Origin: Vigna angularis
Taxonomy: Eukaryota > Streptophyta > Magnoliopsida > Fabales > Fabaceae
Assembly: GCF_016808095.1 (NCBI RefSeq)
Contig: NC_068976.1
Location: 7,163,001-7,227,000, forward strand
Direction of reading: 5' to 3'
Length of the DNA: 64,000 bases
The notes beneath the pieces are model-generated. The model saw only the letters and a program-made list of their open reading frames with translations, made no database searches and was not told the origin of the DNA. Each line of letters opens with the position of its first letter. Position 1 is the stretch's first letter. A program made the translations under genes and the position numbers. Below are positions 22,341 through 34,019 of this stretch, piece after piece.

Positions 22341-23573
22341 ATGGCACCTAGACTTCCTCCTCCTCCACCACAGACCAATGAACATGATGTGCCCAACAAC
22401 GCTAGATTGTTGGAATCGGTGATCGAAAGGCTACAAGAGCAGAATGCTGTTCTGATGCAGCAAAACGCGACTAATTCACAAAATCTCGAAGCTGCTCGCG
22501 CTACTTCTGAAATGACTCAGAGGCAGCTGATGGAGATTCTTGCAGCTACTAGGGGTACGCCAGGAGCATCTGCTTCAAACACTACTCATCAGGCTGAGTG
22601 GAGTTTGGAAAACTTTCTGCAGCATCGTCCAGCGAAATTTGATGGGAAATGCCTTCCTGACGAGGCAGACCAGTGGCTGCGTGACATGGAGCAGATCTAC
22701 CATGCTAAGAGATGTCCGGACGAAAACAGGTTGGCGTTCACTGAGTATCTGTTGACTGGAGAGGCCAGTCATTGGTGGTCAAGCGCAAAGATGTTGCTGA
22801 CGGACTCTCACAGTCCCATTTCCTGGGAAGTCTTCAAGGCTAAGTTTTATGAGGAGTATTTCCCTGATAGCGTTCGTTACGCCAAGGAAGTGAAATTTCT
22901 CCAGTTGGTACAAGGTGACATGACCGTTTCTGAGTACACCAGCAAGTTCAAGCATCTGGTCCGTTTCAACACTATAGCTACCAGTGAAGAATGGCAGTGT
23001 AGGAAATTCGAGAACGGGCTGAGGAGTAATCTGAAGGTGCTGCTATCCAGCCTATGCATTAGGTCTTTTCCTGCAATGGTTGAGAGGGCCAAGGTATTGG
23101 AAAAGAATGTGGCCGAAGCAAAGCAACAAAAGAAACAGCAGCAAGCAGCTAAGGGATTGGTCATGTCCAAGCCAAATTTGAACCGAAATAGGGTACCTTA
23201 CGCTCGTCCAGTACAGCCACCGAATTCAAGTGGGTCTCAAGCTTTGGTTGTTGCCGGACAGTCTGGGCAACGAGGGACGGTCAAATGTTTTCAATGTGGA
23301 GGACCCCATTTCAAGTCAGTCTGTCCTCAGTTAACTGGAGGGAAGTATTGCAACCGCTGTAGAAGAAGTGGTCACTGGGAAAGCGAGTGTTATATGGACA
23401 GACGTGCGGCAATGACACCGCCAAATGCTGGGAGAATGCAACAAGGAAGGGGTGAACGAACGCAGGCTGTTGGTAGAGTGTATGCGATCACGGGCGCCGA
23501 AGCTGCCAGTTCAGGTACGTTCGTCACCAGTATCTGTTTATTATTTTGGAAAGCCTTGTTGTGTGTTGTATGA
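22341..23573 (+). CDS. Gag polyprotein (capsid and nucleocapsid) of the Tekay-like element
   Basis: The frame of 410 codons opens at an ATG about 150 bp after the primer site. Residues about 20-60 form a Gln-rich coiled-coil-like segment. Residues about 90-260 match the Retrotrans_gag capsid pattern: WSLENFLQHRPAKFDG, then ADQWLRDMEQIYHAKRCPDE, an 'AFTEYLLTGEASHWW' block, and 'SWEVFKAKFYEEYFPDSVR'. A basic linker leads to two zinc knuckles, CFQCGGPHFKSVCP and CNRCRRSGHWESECY. The first has Phe-Lys where CCHC knuckles usually have Gly-His spacing but keeps C-x2-C-x4-H-x4-C. The product should bind element RNA and assemble cytoplasmic particles. The last 15 or so codons are out of register with the downstream protease, which continues in another frame, so either a small indel or programmed shifting separates them. 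Confidence 0.9.
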   Translation: MAPRLPPPPPQTNEHDVPNNARLLESVIERLQEQNAVLMQQNATNSQNLEAARATSEMTQRQLMEILAATRGTPGASASNTTHQAEWSLENFLQHRPAKFDGKCLPDEADQWLRDMEQIYHAKRCPDENRLAFTEYLLTGEASHWWSSAKMLLTDSHSPISWEVFKAKFYEEYFPDSVRYAKEVKFLQLVQGDMTVSEYTSKFKHLVRFNTIATSEEWQCRKFENGLRSNLKVLLSSLCIRSFPAMVERAKVLEKNVAEAKQQKKQQQAAKGLVMSKPNLNRNRVPYARPVQPPNSSGSQALVVAGQSGQRGTVKCFQCGGPHFKSVCPQLTGGKYCNRCRRSGHWESECYMDRRAAMTPPNAGRMQQGRGERTQAVGRVYAITGAEAASSGTFVTSICLLFWKALLCVV

Positions 23574-23811
23574 TTCGGGGGCGACACACTCCTTCATTTC
23601 GAAGGCGTGCGTTGGGGAATTGGGTATAGTCGAACGCGAGATGCAGTTCGACTTGGTAGTATCAACCACAGCGGCTGGTGAGGTTAGGGTGTCTACAGTA
23701 TGCTTCAAATGTCCTATCGAGAGTGAAGGACGTAGTTATAAGGTGAATCTAGTCTGGCTCCCCTTAAGGGAATTAGTATTCCCGGACAAGTATGAGGTAG
23801 AGTATCCGTGA
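23506..23811 (+). pseudogene. Aspartic protease domain remnant of the Tekay-like element
   Basis: In the frame +1 relative to gag, the sequence reads a retropepsin start: GKPCCVLYDSGATHSFIS carries the catalytic Asp-Ser-Gly (codons near 23570-23580), followed by a 'KVNLVWLPL' strand. The usual continuation after this strand (ILGMDWL and the linker to reverse transcriptase) is absent; the frame ends with KYEVEYP and a stop at 23811. The active-site loop is present but the C-terminal part of the fold is probably lost. Part of the open frame upstream of about 23506 merely overlaps gag. Confidence 0.8.
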
Positions 23812-24007
23812 TGCTCAGTCAACTAAAGGAAGACATCGTGGAGGGCGTCAGTTGGTTTCTGATCATGACGCATTCGGACGAACGATTTGAAGGTTTGAGT
23901 CGCGAGTGATCGTTCAGTAAACTGAGTGGAGGACGATCGGTCGCGGATGAATTCTTTGACGTAATTCCTAATGAAGTGCCAAACGCCTTTGTGTTGATTT
24001 CTGGAAG
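23812..24007 (+). other. Deletion junction region of the Tekay-like element
   Basis: These 200 bp separate the truncated protease from the integrase tail and hold none of the expected reverse transcriptase, RNase H or integrase core. Roughly 3 kb of pol is missing relative to complete members of the lineage. Parts read in short frames (such as EFFDVIPNEVPNAF) that I cannot place in a domain. Confidence 0.6.
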
Positions 24008-24571
24008 GGGAAAAAGGTATTAACAGGACCAGAGCTCATTCAGCAGACGACCGAGAAGGTAAAGTTGATTCAAGAAAGGTTGAAGACGTCCAGGAGTCGA
24101 CAGAAATCTTACGCTGACAAGAGGAGAAGACCCTCGGAGTTCGATACAAGAAGTCATGTTTTCCTTAGACTGCATCCGACCACGGGAGTTGGAAGAGCTG
24201 TTCGACCCAAGAAGTTGTCTCCCAAGTTCATCGAACCTTATCAGATCTAGAGGAAGATCGGGCCAGTCGCGTACGAGTTATCTTTACCGCCTCAACTATG
24301 TAATCTTCATCCAGTCTTTCATGTTTCTCAACTCTGGAAGTACGTAGCCGACCCTTCTCACATCTTGGAGTTAGAAGATATTCGTCTTCGTCAAGATCGT
24401 ACACTGGAGATGCAGTCGGTACGCATTAAAGATAGCAACACCAAGTACTACAAGAGGAAAGCAGTCAGATTGGTGAAAGTCGTCTGGAACGAGAAGACAG
24501 GCGACTCTACTTGGGAGGTGGAAGGTGCTATGAAGGATTTGTATCCCCATCTATTAGAGACTCAGTCCTAA
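24008..24571 (+). pseudogene. Integrase C-terminus and chromodomain-like tail
   Basis: One frame runs through with a single internal TAG at 24248-24250. Before it are the segments SRQKSYADKRRR and VGRAVRPKKLSPKFIEPYQI, which are characteristic of the integrase C-terminal region of chromoviruses. After it come GPVAYELSLPPQL, HPVFHVSQLWKYVADPSHIL, and a final 'RKAVRLVKVVWNEKTGDSTWEVE' module with the aromatic residues and the W-E core of a chromodomain-like fold, ending PHLLETQS. In intact relatives this tail may guide integration to marked chromatin. Here the catalytic core is absent, so the piece cannot integrate DNA. Confidence 0.85.
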
Positions 24572-24606
24572 TTTTCGAGGACGAAAATTTTTGTAGTTGG
24601 GAGGAA

Positions 24607-27566
24607 TGTCAGGCCTCGAAAAACGTGCGTCCACGTGGCGGCCACGTGGCGGCTGGAGAGCGCGCCACCTCAGCAGTGAACATGGCCGACAACAGTGCCC
24701 GACATCCACTGACGGACGCCAGCTGCCGCGCGTCCGGGTGAGTCAGCAGCGTCAGTGGAGCACCGACTGCCAGACTGTGAACGTGCGCTCGAAGTGGTGG
24801 ATTACACGTGGCGATCGCATAGTGGACGTCCGGTAGTGGAGAACAGTGTGTCGGCCAGACTGAACGTGCGTCGGCGATAGTGGAAAACACGTGGCAACAG
24901 TGCAGTGGTCGACCGTCCGGAGTGGGCTGGTGAAGTGCGATCTGCCGAGCTGGAAAGTGGCTGCCAGAGTAGATGAGCGTTCGGCGGAAGTGGGAAACTA
25001 ATCAGAGATTCTGAACTTATTCCCCACTTCCCCTGCACGGACCTCTCTTCTACATTTCTGAAATCTCAAATTCTCTCCTCCTTCTCTCTACACCTGAACC
25101 TCTTTCTCTCTCTAAGATACCAACATTCACCCCCCTCCATTCTAGTACTCCGGCACTGCTGCAGGACGCTCGGCGACAAGAGCTTCCAGGGAGAACGTTC
25201 GGCTAGTGAAGCTGGTAAGCCCTCCCTTCATTCTGACGTCCGTTCTCTGTGCATGAAAACTCAGTTTTGAGTTGTACGTTCGTTATTCTCTTTAAGTAGG
25301 AGTAGTTCTAATTTTGGTTTTTGGGGTTCGCTCGTATAGTGGATTAACGAGCGTTGGCTAGTGGATTTTGAGTGGAGAAGCGTCTGTGTGCGTCTGTGAG
25401 CGTTCGGTCATTTTCCAAGTAAGGGAAGCTTATTTGATTTAATTCATGTTGTGTGCTTCGTTTGAACGTTCGTTGTTAACTGTATGAGTATAATGCATGA
25501 TGTTACTGTGATTTTATTGTATGGACGTTCGTTATTTGATTGAGTAAAATGCATGATTTTTGATATAACTGGAGTACATGAACGTTCGTTATTTTGGGTG
25601 AAGTGAGATAAATGAATTTGCATGATATTTGCTGTGATTGATATGTATGTATGTACGTTATTTTAGGTGAAGTGAGAAATATGAATTTACATAATATGGG
25701 TCGTATGAAATATGAAAGTTAATGATGATATGAACGTATGAAACTATGAGATTTTGCATAATGAAGAATGAACTGGAAATGTAAATGAATATTGAATAAG
25801 AACTTCCCCTATGATTTTTACGTTCGTACTGAACGGTCTTTGGAATGAGATTCGTTCATTTGGAATGATTCCTGGTAGAGGACGAGCGTCCTCATATTCC
25901 ACTGCCTTGTTGAGCGTTCGGCCAAGCTTTGTTGTATCTGGTATGTTTGAAATAGTCTATTTCCGTTCGTAAAATCTATTATTTAAGGTTATTAACGTTC
26001 GGTCTCACACCTAACGTTCGCATCAATTAGCGTTCGTCCAAATGATGCTCTGTTTGAAATGAGCGTTCGCCCTTTTGTGTGCTCGGTTTTAATGGGAGCG
26101 TTCGTCCATATTGCAGTTCGGTCTTACACCGAACGTTCGTTCAATATGGGGTTCGGTCTTACACCGAACGTTCGTTCAAAATTGGTGTTCGGTCTCATAC
26201 CGAACGCTCGTCCTAATTGCTGTTCAGTCTTATACTGAACGCTCGTTCTGTTTGGTGTTCGGTTTTGCATTGAGCGTTCGTTCATTTAGCTGATTATCAA
26301 GGTAAATAACGTTCGTCCGAATAGCCATTCGCGTTCGTCCTATGAACAGTATATTATTCAGCCATTCGCGAACGTCATTGAAATGCTGCCGTTCGTACTC
26401 TGATTTGAACGAGCGTCTTTTTGGGTCTCGGCTCACAGCGTTCGTCCTCGGTCTTATTGGGGACAGAACGTTCGTTTTTAATGGCTTCCTTATGAATGAT
26501 GAAAATGATTATGGAATGATGACTAGTGAATTATGAATAGTGAATGATGAACAGTATATGAGATGAAATGAAAATATGAATACATGATGAAAAGTGAATG
26601 ATGAACAGTATATGAGATGAAAGTAAAGTTATGAATGTTGAACGAGCGTTCCAGGCAGGAACGACTCATGGATGAAAGTTGAAAGTTGTAAAGTATGACC
26701 GTGGACAGACTTAGCAGGCGATTCGATCCTGATATTCCGTGACTACTCGTCCTCACATAGATGGGGTATGTCATGCATGGGAATGGCAGGAGGTCCCCGT
26801 CACATAACAGTAATTTGGACGGAACCGTCACATAACAGTAATTTGGACGGAACGGACTAACCTCGGGTGGCAGCTGATCAGAATGCCAGTTACCACACCA
26901 CCCGGGTGCACGATCGTCGTAGCTACACGGGAATTTATACAGTCCGGACAGTCAGTCGTGTTGAGTTTAATTAGTACTTACTTTACAGTATATTGATATG
27001 TGATGAATGAGTGCGTTGAAATATGCATGTATGTTGAATTGTTTACCTAAATTTGTATGTTGATGCATGAGTTAAATTACATAAGCTTACCCTTTCGTTT
27101 TTCCTTGTGTTGTCTCGTTTTGTACGTCCGTCTTGTCATTGCAATGATCATCCGTGTGGATGTGAGCAGAGAGAGACGAGCGTTTGGAAGAGGCGCTGAA
27201 CGAAGAGAATCTGGTAGAAGTTGAAGTGAAGACCGAGCAGTGAGACGCTCGGCTATTAGTTGTTGGTGTGAGTGGTCGTTCGACCTACTACTCGTTTTCT
27301 TTTAATAATCGACCGTTCGGTAATTGTCCTATGTAAACTGTTCGGTCAGGTTTCTTGTACGTTCGGTTTTCAATAGTAACTCTTGTTGTAAGACGCGAGG
27401 CTTGTCGTCGTTCGTTTCTTTAAAGTTGTAATACTGTACTCAAGGACGTTCGTCCTTGAGCGTCCGTTCGTTTCAAATTTTGTTTTTAGTGAAAAACTGT
27501 ACTGAATTATTATTAAATGTGATTTTTCTGAATTTATAGTTCTGACTGTATTTTTGGGATGTCACA
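24607..27566 (+). repeat. 3' LTR of the Tekay-like element
   Basis: Same length as the 5' LTR and near-identical; all landmarks are shifted by 5378. G-boxes are at 24632, 24643, 24805 and 24888; the hairpin array begins at 26116. The end reads TTTTTGGGATGTCACA against GTAACA in the 5' copy. Confidence 0.93.
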
Positions 27567-27571
27567 ATAGT

Positions 27572-27897
27572 CTTCTAAGTTTTTAATTTTTTTAAATTTC
27601 ATAAATTTTATTTTACATTAAATAGTCTCTACAGTAACCTTATTGGTGTGAGGATCTTCCTTAAAATTCTAAGAAAGAAAAAGATAAACACAAAGATCAC
27701 AAATAGTATGTTCATATTTTTCCATTTAATATATATCTCTTTCTTACTGGAATTTTCAATATCAACTATGATCTACATTTCTGTCAAGGATTTCTTCCAA
27801 TCTAGTGGACACAAATTAGCTTTACTGGCCATATTGTAACTAGTCAATTTTCAAACATTCCAATGGGTATATAGTTATCAGCAATGAATTTAGTCAC

Positions 27898-27948
<51 letters not shown>

Positions 27949-28553
27949 ATATCTTAAAATAATACATAATGTGAATATAAATTGTCACTCTTTTGATAAT
28001 GATATATGCAAGAATTTGAAGCCATGTGTAAAATTTTATTTGGCAATTCAATCAAATTGATACATTTGTGAGGACCAGAGTTGCATTCAAATACTATGAA
28101 TTCTTGGTCATAAATATTTTAAACAAGGTCATGTATATGTCACACACTTTCTTAACTTTTAGCTTTTGGTTATATCAATTTTTTTCTTTGTTTGGCTTAC
28201 CACCAATATTAAGTTATTATGAGCAATTGCATTTAAATATTTTAAATGAGTTTATGTTGAAAAGATATAATTAAATAGATAAAGTAAATTTATAGGTGTT
28301 ACTTGAACAGTTTAATTCTATTTTTATCATCTAACCTGATACTCAATTACGACTTAAACAATATAAGATAAGACCGGATGAATGTGATTTGTTCACAATT
28401 TTATAAGTATTAATATTATCTAAAAGGTAAAATTAAAAATTTACAACGATAACTAAGGAGTGTTTTTGTAACAATTTTTAAGATATATAATATATCAATA
28501 CCAATATAAAATTGTATTAGAGAAAATTGTATTTATTAAGATAAGAATTTGCG

Positions 28554-28632
<79 letters not shown>

Positions 28633-28654
28633 AAATATCACACTAATTTAGGTT
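27572..28654. other. AT-rich intergenic DNA with two long TA tracts
   Basis: (TA)n runs lie at about 27902-27946 and 28555-28629. Frames at 27648-27839 and 28068-28274 show no recognisable product. Confidence 0.6.
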
Positions 28655-28792
28655 GGAATAATCTAAAATATAATTTAAATACATATTAAAAGTTAAGAGA
28701 TCTTGTAAATTTCATATTTTGAGTAGTCAAGAGTAGAGGTTAATTTTGAAATAGATATTAAATTAATAAAAGAAATAGAAATATATAGAACA
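28655..28792 (-). pseudogene. Copia pol fragment (beyond the protease), left piece split by a solo LTR
   Basis: The minus strand encodes LYISISFINLISISKLTS, matching the 'LYVPxFxxNLISVSKL' stretch after the Copia protease. It continues the frame of the fragment at 31602-31868 across the solo LTR: that piece ends ...SDFKDV and this one resumes at the target duplication. Confidence 0.7.
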
Positions 28793-31601
28793 TGTAACGT
28801 CCAAAAATATAGCTGTAAACTATATTTAAGAGTAGTTACATTTATAATAAAATAGAACAATTACAGGAAATAAAGTTAACTTAAGTTATCATAAAATAAT
28901 CATAAATTAAAAACTTTACAGAAACCTATGCTGAAACAAACCATAAGAACAGACTGATCGGTCATACAAGAGGTGTATCAACCGAACGGTCCTCTACTGA
29001 ATACAAAAACAAGCATAAGACCGAACGATCTTACTCTAACGAAAATCATCCTCTCCTGCCAGCGCCTGCTCTAGAGAACCCTCCTCACCTTCTGCTCACA
29101 CCCACAGGATGATCATTGCAATGACAAAGACGACCGAACGGACAACATGACAAGACAGGAAATAAGGGTAAGTTAGTGTAATTTAATTAACTATGATAAC
29201 ATATAATTAAGACAAACATAAGAGTAAACAAAAACCAACATGTCAATCATGCAACAACCAAACATACATTTCCAGCAATGACCGAACGTATAATACATGC
29301 AATGACTGTCCACTTTTTACTCTGACTGTCCGGACTGTATGAATTGTGTAGCTACGACGTTTTTGCACCCGGATGGTGTAGTAGTTGAGATGCCCTTAAC
29401 AACTGCCACCCGAGGTTAGTCCGTTATACCTCGCCCAAGTTCACCTTATGGACTAGGACCTCCTGCCATTCTCACACATGAGTTACTCTTCTCTACTTGA
29501 GAATGAGTAATCACAGAATATCAGGATAAATGCCAGCTAAGCTATAAACACATTCATACTTTACCATTCAATAACCATACATGAGATATTCCTCCTTGGA
29601 ACACTCGTTCATATCCATATAATACAAATCACATCATACTTTAATGCCATCATACTTCCTCATCAATAAAACATTTAAGTAAAATCAAACTGAATAGTAG
29701 AACAAACACCACCCTTGAGCACGACCGAACAGGAAAGATCAACACAACCTATAGACAAGACCGAACAGGAGAACACTCCCAATATGAAAACATGACCGAA
29801 CAGTCATTTAGAGAATAGGACTCAAGCAGGAGTCGAACACTTGGACTTATATTGAGCACTTATGATTTAGAACAAATACTATTGGCTTAGACCGGACGCC
29901 ATTGGCTTAGGGTGAACACTATTAACTTAGTACAAGTACGATATTGATCACTAGTATAAGAACGAGCGCTAATAAGAGACCACACAACCCAATAATACTA
30001 ATCGCTAACACTATCATAATTGCTTGTACTATATTGAGCGCTAATACTAGCATACTGCTAGTATAAGACCGAGCGCTAACAAGAACGAGTGCTAGTACAA
30101 AACCGAGCACTATACCGAACGAGCGCTGGTACAAGACCGAGCACTTACCAAGAACGAGCGCTAATACGAGACCGAGCACTACCAAGAACGAGCGCTAGTA
30201 CAAGACCGAGCGCTTAACAAGAAACCATCCACACATCTAAGGCCGAACGCTATAATTTAGTCTGAACACTAAGAGTCAAAACCGAATACTGAGACAAGAC
30301 TTATAACTAAATATAACCTATCGGTCATTAACAAGTAAGGTCCATAAGAGACCGAACTCAGTTAAGTCCGAACACTCGAGTGAGACCGAACGATCAGTAA
30401 CTAGTAAGGCTCTATAGAGGCCAAACGTAGTTAAGACCAAACACCAGTATTAGACCATTCGATCATTAACTGAAAACTCCACAGAAGCAGAAGTTAGTTA
30501 AGACCGAATATAAGAGAAAAGTCGAACGGTCCAAGAAGGACCTTCAGCGAACAACATAATTCTGTAGAGTGACTACAGAATTACGATCAACACCCATCTT
30601 TACCAAATTCCTTCATTCTTCCCAACTTCTAATCCTCCAATCTTGTATCAAACATCCTATACGCTGCACTACGAACATCTAAAACATTTCTAACATCATT
30701 TGGAGAGCTTCATCTCAGATTTGAGGTTCAATTTGGCAGAATCATGAACTCAAAGACCGAAAATCAGATTTCCTAACTTTAGTACCATTTTGAGTGACTC
30801 AAGGGTTCTAACAAGTCTTATACCACTTACCCAGATTCTCTATACCGACCACACTTACACCAAACATAATTATCCAATTTCACTATCGCACTTCCTCACA
30901 ATTCACTCGACCATGAACCAGAAACTCAGCATAAATACAATCAACATGAACACAACCATTTAACAGTCCACACCAACTCAACCGAACACAAAATCATTCA
31001 ATTTTCCATTCATACAGAATCATCCAAATCAAGTTCATACAACATAAACCATTCAATTAAATTAACTAACTTCCCTTACCTTAAAGCAACTTGACAACTT
31101 TAACTTCTCCATAGTTTTCTAAATCGCAAGTGATGCCAAGACAATCTACAAAATTTGGATTGGTGAAAGGAAACCACCACCGAACCAAAAATGGAAATAG
31201 AATCAGAATGAAAGGTTGATGAACACATGCAAGACCGCACAAGGCTTGCATGTGACAGGAAATGCATGATTTTTCAAAAAGACAAAGGAATTGAACTTAC
31301 CAGCTCAAAACAACAACTTGATCGGTGCAAAGGAAAGCTCTTGACACAAGGAATACTTAGGTGTTGCCTGAATGATGATCGGAAGAAGGAAAATGTAAGA
31401 ATTTGTAGAAAGAAGGAGAAGAAGTTTAGAGAGAAGGAGGAGAAAACTGAAACTCAGAAACTTTTGGAGAAGAAGGTGCATGCAGGAAATGACTCGAGGT
31501 TTTTGAAAAAGCTAATTATATCCTACCGTCAAAATCCACTCGGTCCAATCCAATGCACCCATCTGGATCCCACTTTGCTACTGAATTTAAGGGTCCTGAC
31601 A
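28793..31601 (-). mobile_element. Solo LTR of the large-LTR family, subfamily 1, antisense
   Basis: On the minus strand it starts TGTCAGGACCCTTAAATTCAG (31601) and ends TTTTTGGACGTTACA (28793). The target duplication gaaca is perfect (28788-28792 and 31602-31606). Its leader and donor-like site (GAGCTGGTAAGTTCAATTCC near 31300), the array at 29870-30250 (CAAGACCGAGCGCT units) and the GATCATTGCAA module near 29110 match the solo LTR at 15357 more closely than the 19229 LTRs. The hydrophobic frames over the array are repeat artefacts. Confidence 0.9.
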
Positions 31602-31606
31602 GAACA

Positions 31607-31868
31607 TCTTTAAAAATCACTGATTTTGGCTATGCCAACATGAGTAACATTAACTTTTGATCCATTAGGTAAACTAACAACTATAGGATTAATTTTTTTG
31701 TAAGAAGAAAACTTTTATGGAGAGGAAGAAACATGATGAGTAGCACTAAAATTAATAATCGATGTTGTCAAACTTCCTATTTTAAAAGAGTTATTGGCAA
31801 ACAAAAACTTATAGTTGCTATTGCGATTGGGGAACATCTTGCTTTCCAATTTTGTTTACAAAGTATCA
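31607..31868 (-). pseudogene. Copia protease-region fragment, antisense
   Basis: The minus strand reads IINFSATHHVSSS (a decayed D-S-G-A-T-x-H active-site region), then NPIVVSLPNGSKVNVTHVG, a typical Copia protease strand. Stops and losses interrupt it and no further domains are attached. It was the target of the solo LTR insertion at 28793-31601 and abuts the sense Copia element that begins near 31870. Confidence 0.75.
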
Positions 31869-31925
31869 AACATGTAATTATTGTTGGATACAAACAAAGT
31901 CCCATATAGGATAAAATTTGATGTA

Positions 31926-32249
31926 GCAAACCACATGACCTGTCATAAGGAGTGACTAATCAACTTTGATGCATCAAAGAGAAGTAAGGTAAAATTTGTT
32001 GATGATAGCACTCTAAAAGTAGAAGGAATGGGGGGTGTGACAGTAAGAAAGAAGAATGGATCACATGCTGTGATCACTAATGTTCTATTCGTTCCTGACA
32101 TGAAGTGTAACCTATTGAGTGTTGGCCAGTTGGTGGAGAAAGGGTTCACGACTGTGATGGGAAATCATGATAGGATGAAACTGTTTGATGAGAACAAGAA
32201 CTTGATCTTGAGGTGTAAGATTTCAAAGAACAAGACATTTCATAAGTAG
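31926..32249 (+). pseudogene. Copia protease tail and linker remnant
   Basis: The frame reads NHMTCHKE (after the lost active site), then GGVTVRKKNG, VLFVPDMKCNLLSVGQL and VEKGF, the usual stretch between Copia protease and the pre-integrase domain. It ends at a stop at 32249; the next domain is in another frame. Confidence 0.85.
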
Positions 32250-32263
32250 AAAATCTGTAGTGC

Positions 32264-33115
32264 ATGAGTGCTGTGAAGAAAGATGAAGGTTGGATTTGGC
32301 ACCTAAGGTTTGACCATTTAAATTTCAAAGACATGAAGCACCTTGGTGAGAAAAGCATGGTATCTGGAATGCTGAAAATCACTATACCTGAGAGTATATG
32401 TGAATCATGTTTGGCTGGTAAACAAACCAGAAAACCTTTCAAGTCGCAGATAAGAACAAGAGCAAAATATTGCTTGGAGGTGGTGCATTCTGACATATGC
32501 GAACCATTTGAGGTATCTTCTTTGGCTGGAAACAGATACTTTATAACTTTTGTTGATGAATTCAGCATAATGCTTTGGATATATGTGATCAAAATGAAGA
32601 GTGATGCACTTGATGTCTTCATAAAGTTTAAAGCATATGCAGAAAGGGAGAGTGGAAAGCAAATGAAGATCCTTCAAAATGATGGAGGAGGTGAATATAC
32701 TTCCAGTGCATTCAAGAGCTATTGTCAAACATGTGGAATTACGCATGAAACCATTACACCATATACTCCTTAGCACAGTGGGCTGGCAGAAAGGAGAAAT
32801 AGGACAATCCTCAATATGGCCAGGAGTATGATTAAAGAGAAGGGATTGCCACAAAATTTATGGGGTGAGGCAAGTTCAACAACTGTATATATTTTGAACA
32901 GATGTCCTACAAAGAGGTTGGAAGAGAAGGTGTTGTGGGAGGTGTGGACAGGTGTTAAGCCAACTATCACCTATCTAAAAATATTTGGATCATTAGCTTT
33001 TATGCACATACCGAATCAGAAATGAACCAAGCTGCAGGATAAAAGGGAGGCAATGGTATTTGTTGGCTATCACTCTACAAGTGCATATAAGCTCTATAAT
33101 CTTATCAGAGAGAAA
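32264..33115 (+). pseudogene. Copia pre-integrase and integrase remnant
   Basis: A GAG-pre-integrase segment (WHLRFDHLNFKDMKHLG ... CESCLAGKQTRKPF, with the zinc-binding H-x-x-H/C-x-x-C pattern partly altered) leads into the integrase catalytic core. VVHSDICEPFEV holds the first acidic residue, TFVDEFSIMLWIYVI the second position, and ILQNDGGGEYTS plus [19 protein letters not shown] the third (D,D,E arrangement). A TAG at about 32771 replaces a Gln codon. The frame continues through [19 protein letters not shown] to [13 protein letters not shown] and a second stop near 33023. Confidence 0.88.
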
Positions 33116-33299
33116 TGATGCTAAGTAAGGATGTCGTGGTGTTTGAAAAGGAGAGCTGAGACTGGAATAAAATGCAAACCAATCTGCTGAGAACAAAGGT
33201 TAATGATCTTGTTGATAACATTACCCCTATAGAGACTGAAGAAGCTGTAGAGGTCACTGATACACCTCAACACACTGGATTCTAGAGAAAGCAGAGGCA

Positions 33300-34014
33300 A
33301 AGGGTAATGCCTTACAGATTTTCTGATTTTGAAACATATTTTGATGTACGAATTGATGAAGGGGGAGATCTTGTGCATTTAGCCTTAATGGCTAGAGCAG
33401 AACCATTGAATGAAACCAAAGCTATGAAGCAACCAGTCAGGTGTAATGCGATGAAAGAGAAAATTAGATCCATAGAGAAAAGAATGGAACATGGATAATG
33501 GTTGATCTTCCAGCTGGAAAACAATGTATTGAGGTGAAATGGATTTTCAAGAAAAAATTGAATCTTGATGGATCAATTTCGAAACACAAGGCAAGACTTG
33601 TGGCTAAGGGATTTCTTCAGAAGCAAGGGGTGGATTTCAACAAAGTATTTGCACCAATAGCACGATTGAAGCCCAAACGATTGGTGATAGTAGTGGCCTG
33701 TGAAAGAGAGTGGTCACTGTTTCAGCTTGATGTTAAATCTGCAATTTTACATGGTCCCCTTGATGAAGAAGTGTACGTTATGCAGCCACCTGGATTCATT
33801 AAGAAGAAAAAGTAATACAATGTATACAGACTGCAGATGGCGCTTTATGGACTGAGACAAGCTCCCAAAGCTTGGAATAAGCAGATTAATTCATTTTTAA
33901 TCAATCTGAAGTTAAGCAAATGTATAGTCGAGCATGGAATGTATGTAAAGGGACATTCAGAGGAAGATTTGGTTATCATCTGCCTATATGTAGATGATCT
34001 ACTTGTCACAGGAT
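33300..34014 (+). pseudogene. Copia reverse transcriptase, N-terminal half
   Basis: Motifs in order: KWIFKKKLNLDGSISKHKAR, LVAKGFLQKQGVDFNKVFAP, FQLDVKSAILHGPLDEEVY, ALYGLRQAPKAWNKQI, then the catalytic ICLYVDDLLVTGSN. Further stops and a frame change separate the segments, including a stop at 33813. The domain breaks off within six codons of the YVDD catalytic motif, exactly at the insertion of the nested element. Confidence 0.9.
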
Positions 34015-34019
34015 CAAAT

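Larger units (their letters stand above)
19229..27566 (+). mobile_element. Young, internally deleted Tekay/Del-type Ty3/Gypsy retrotransposon
   Basis: Two direct LTRs of 2960 bp (19229-22188 and 24607-27566) flank a 2.4-kb interior. The target duplication atagt is perfect (19224-19228, 27567-27571). A primer site TGGTATCAGAGC follows the 5' LTR, and a purine tract (gttgggaggaa) after TTTTCGAGGACGAAAATTTT precedes the 3' LTR. The interior keeps gag and the protease active-site region, then jumps to the integrase C-terminus and chromodomain-like tail. Reverse transcriptase, RNase H and the integrase core are missing. By eye the LTRs differ at about six positions (for example near 19513, 20139, 20274, 20467, 20489 and the last bases gtaaca/gtcaca), indicating a recent insertion. 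Mobility would need enzymes from a related complete element. Confidence 0.93.
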
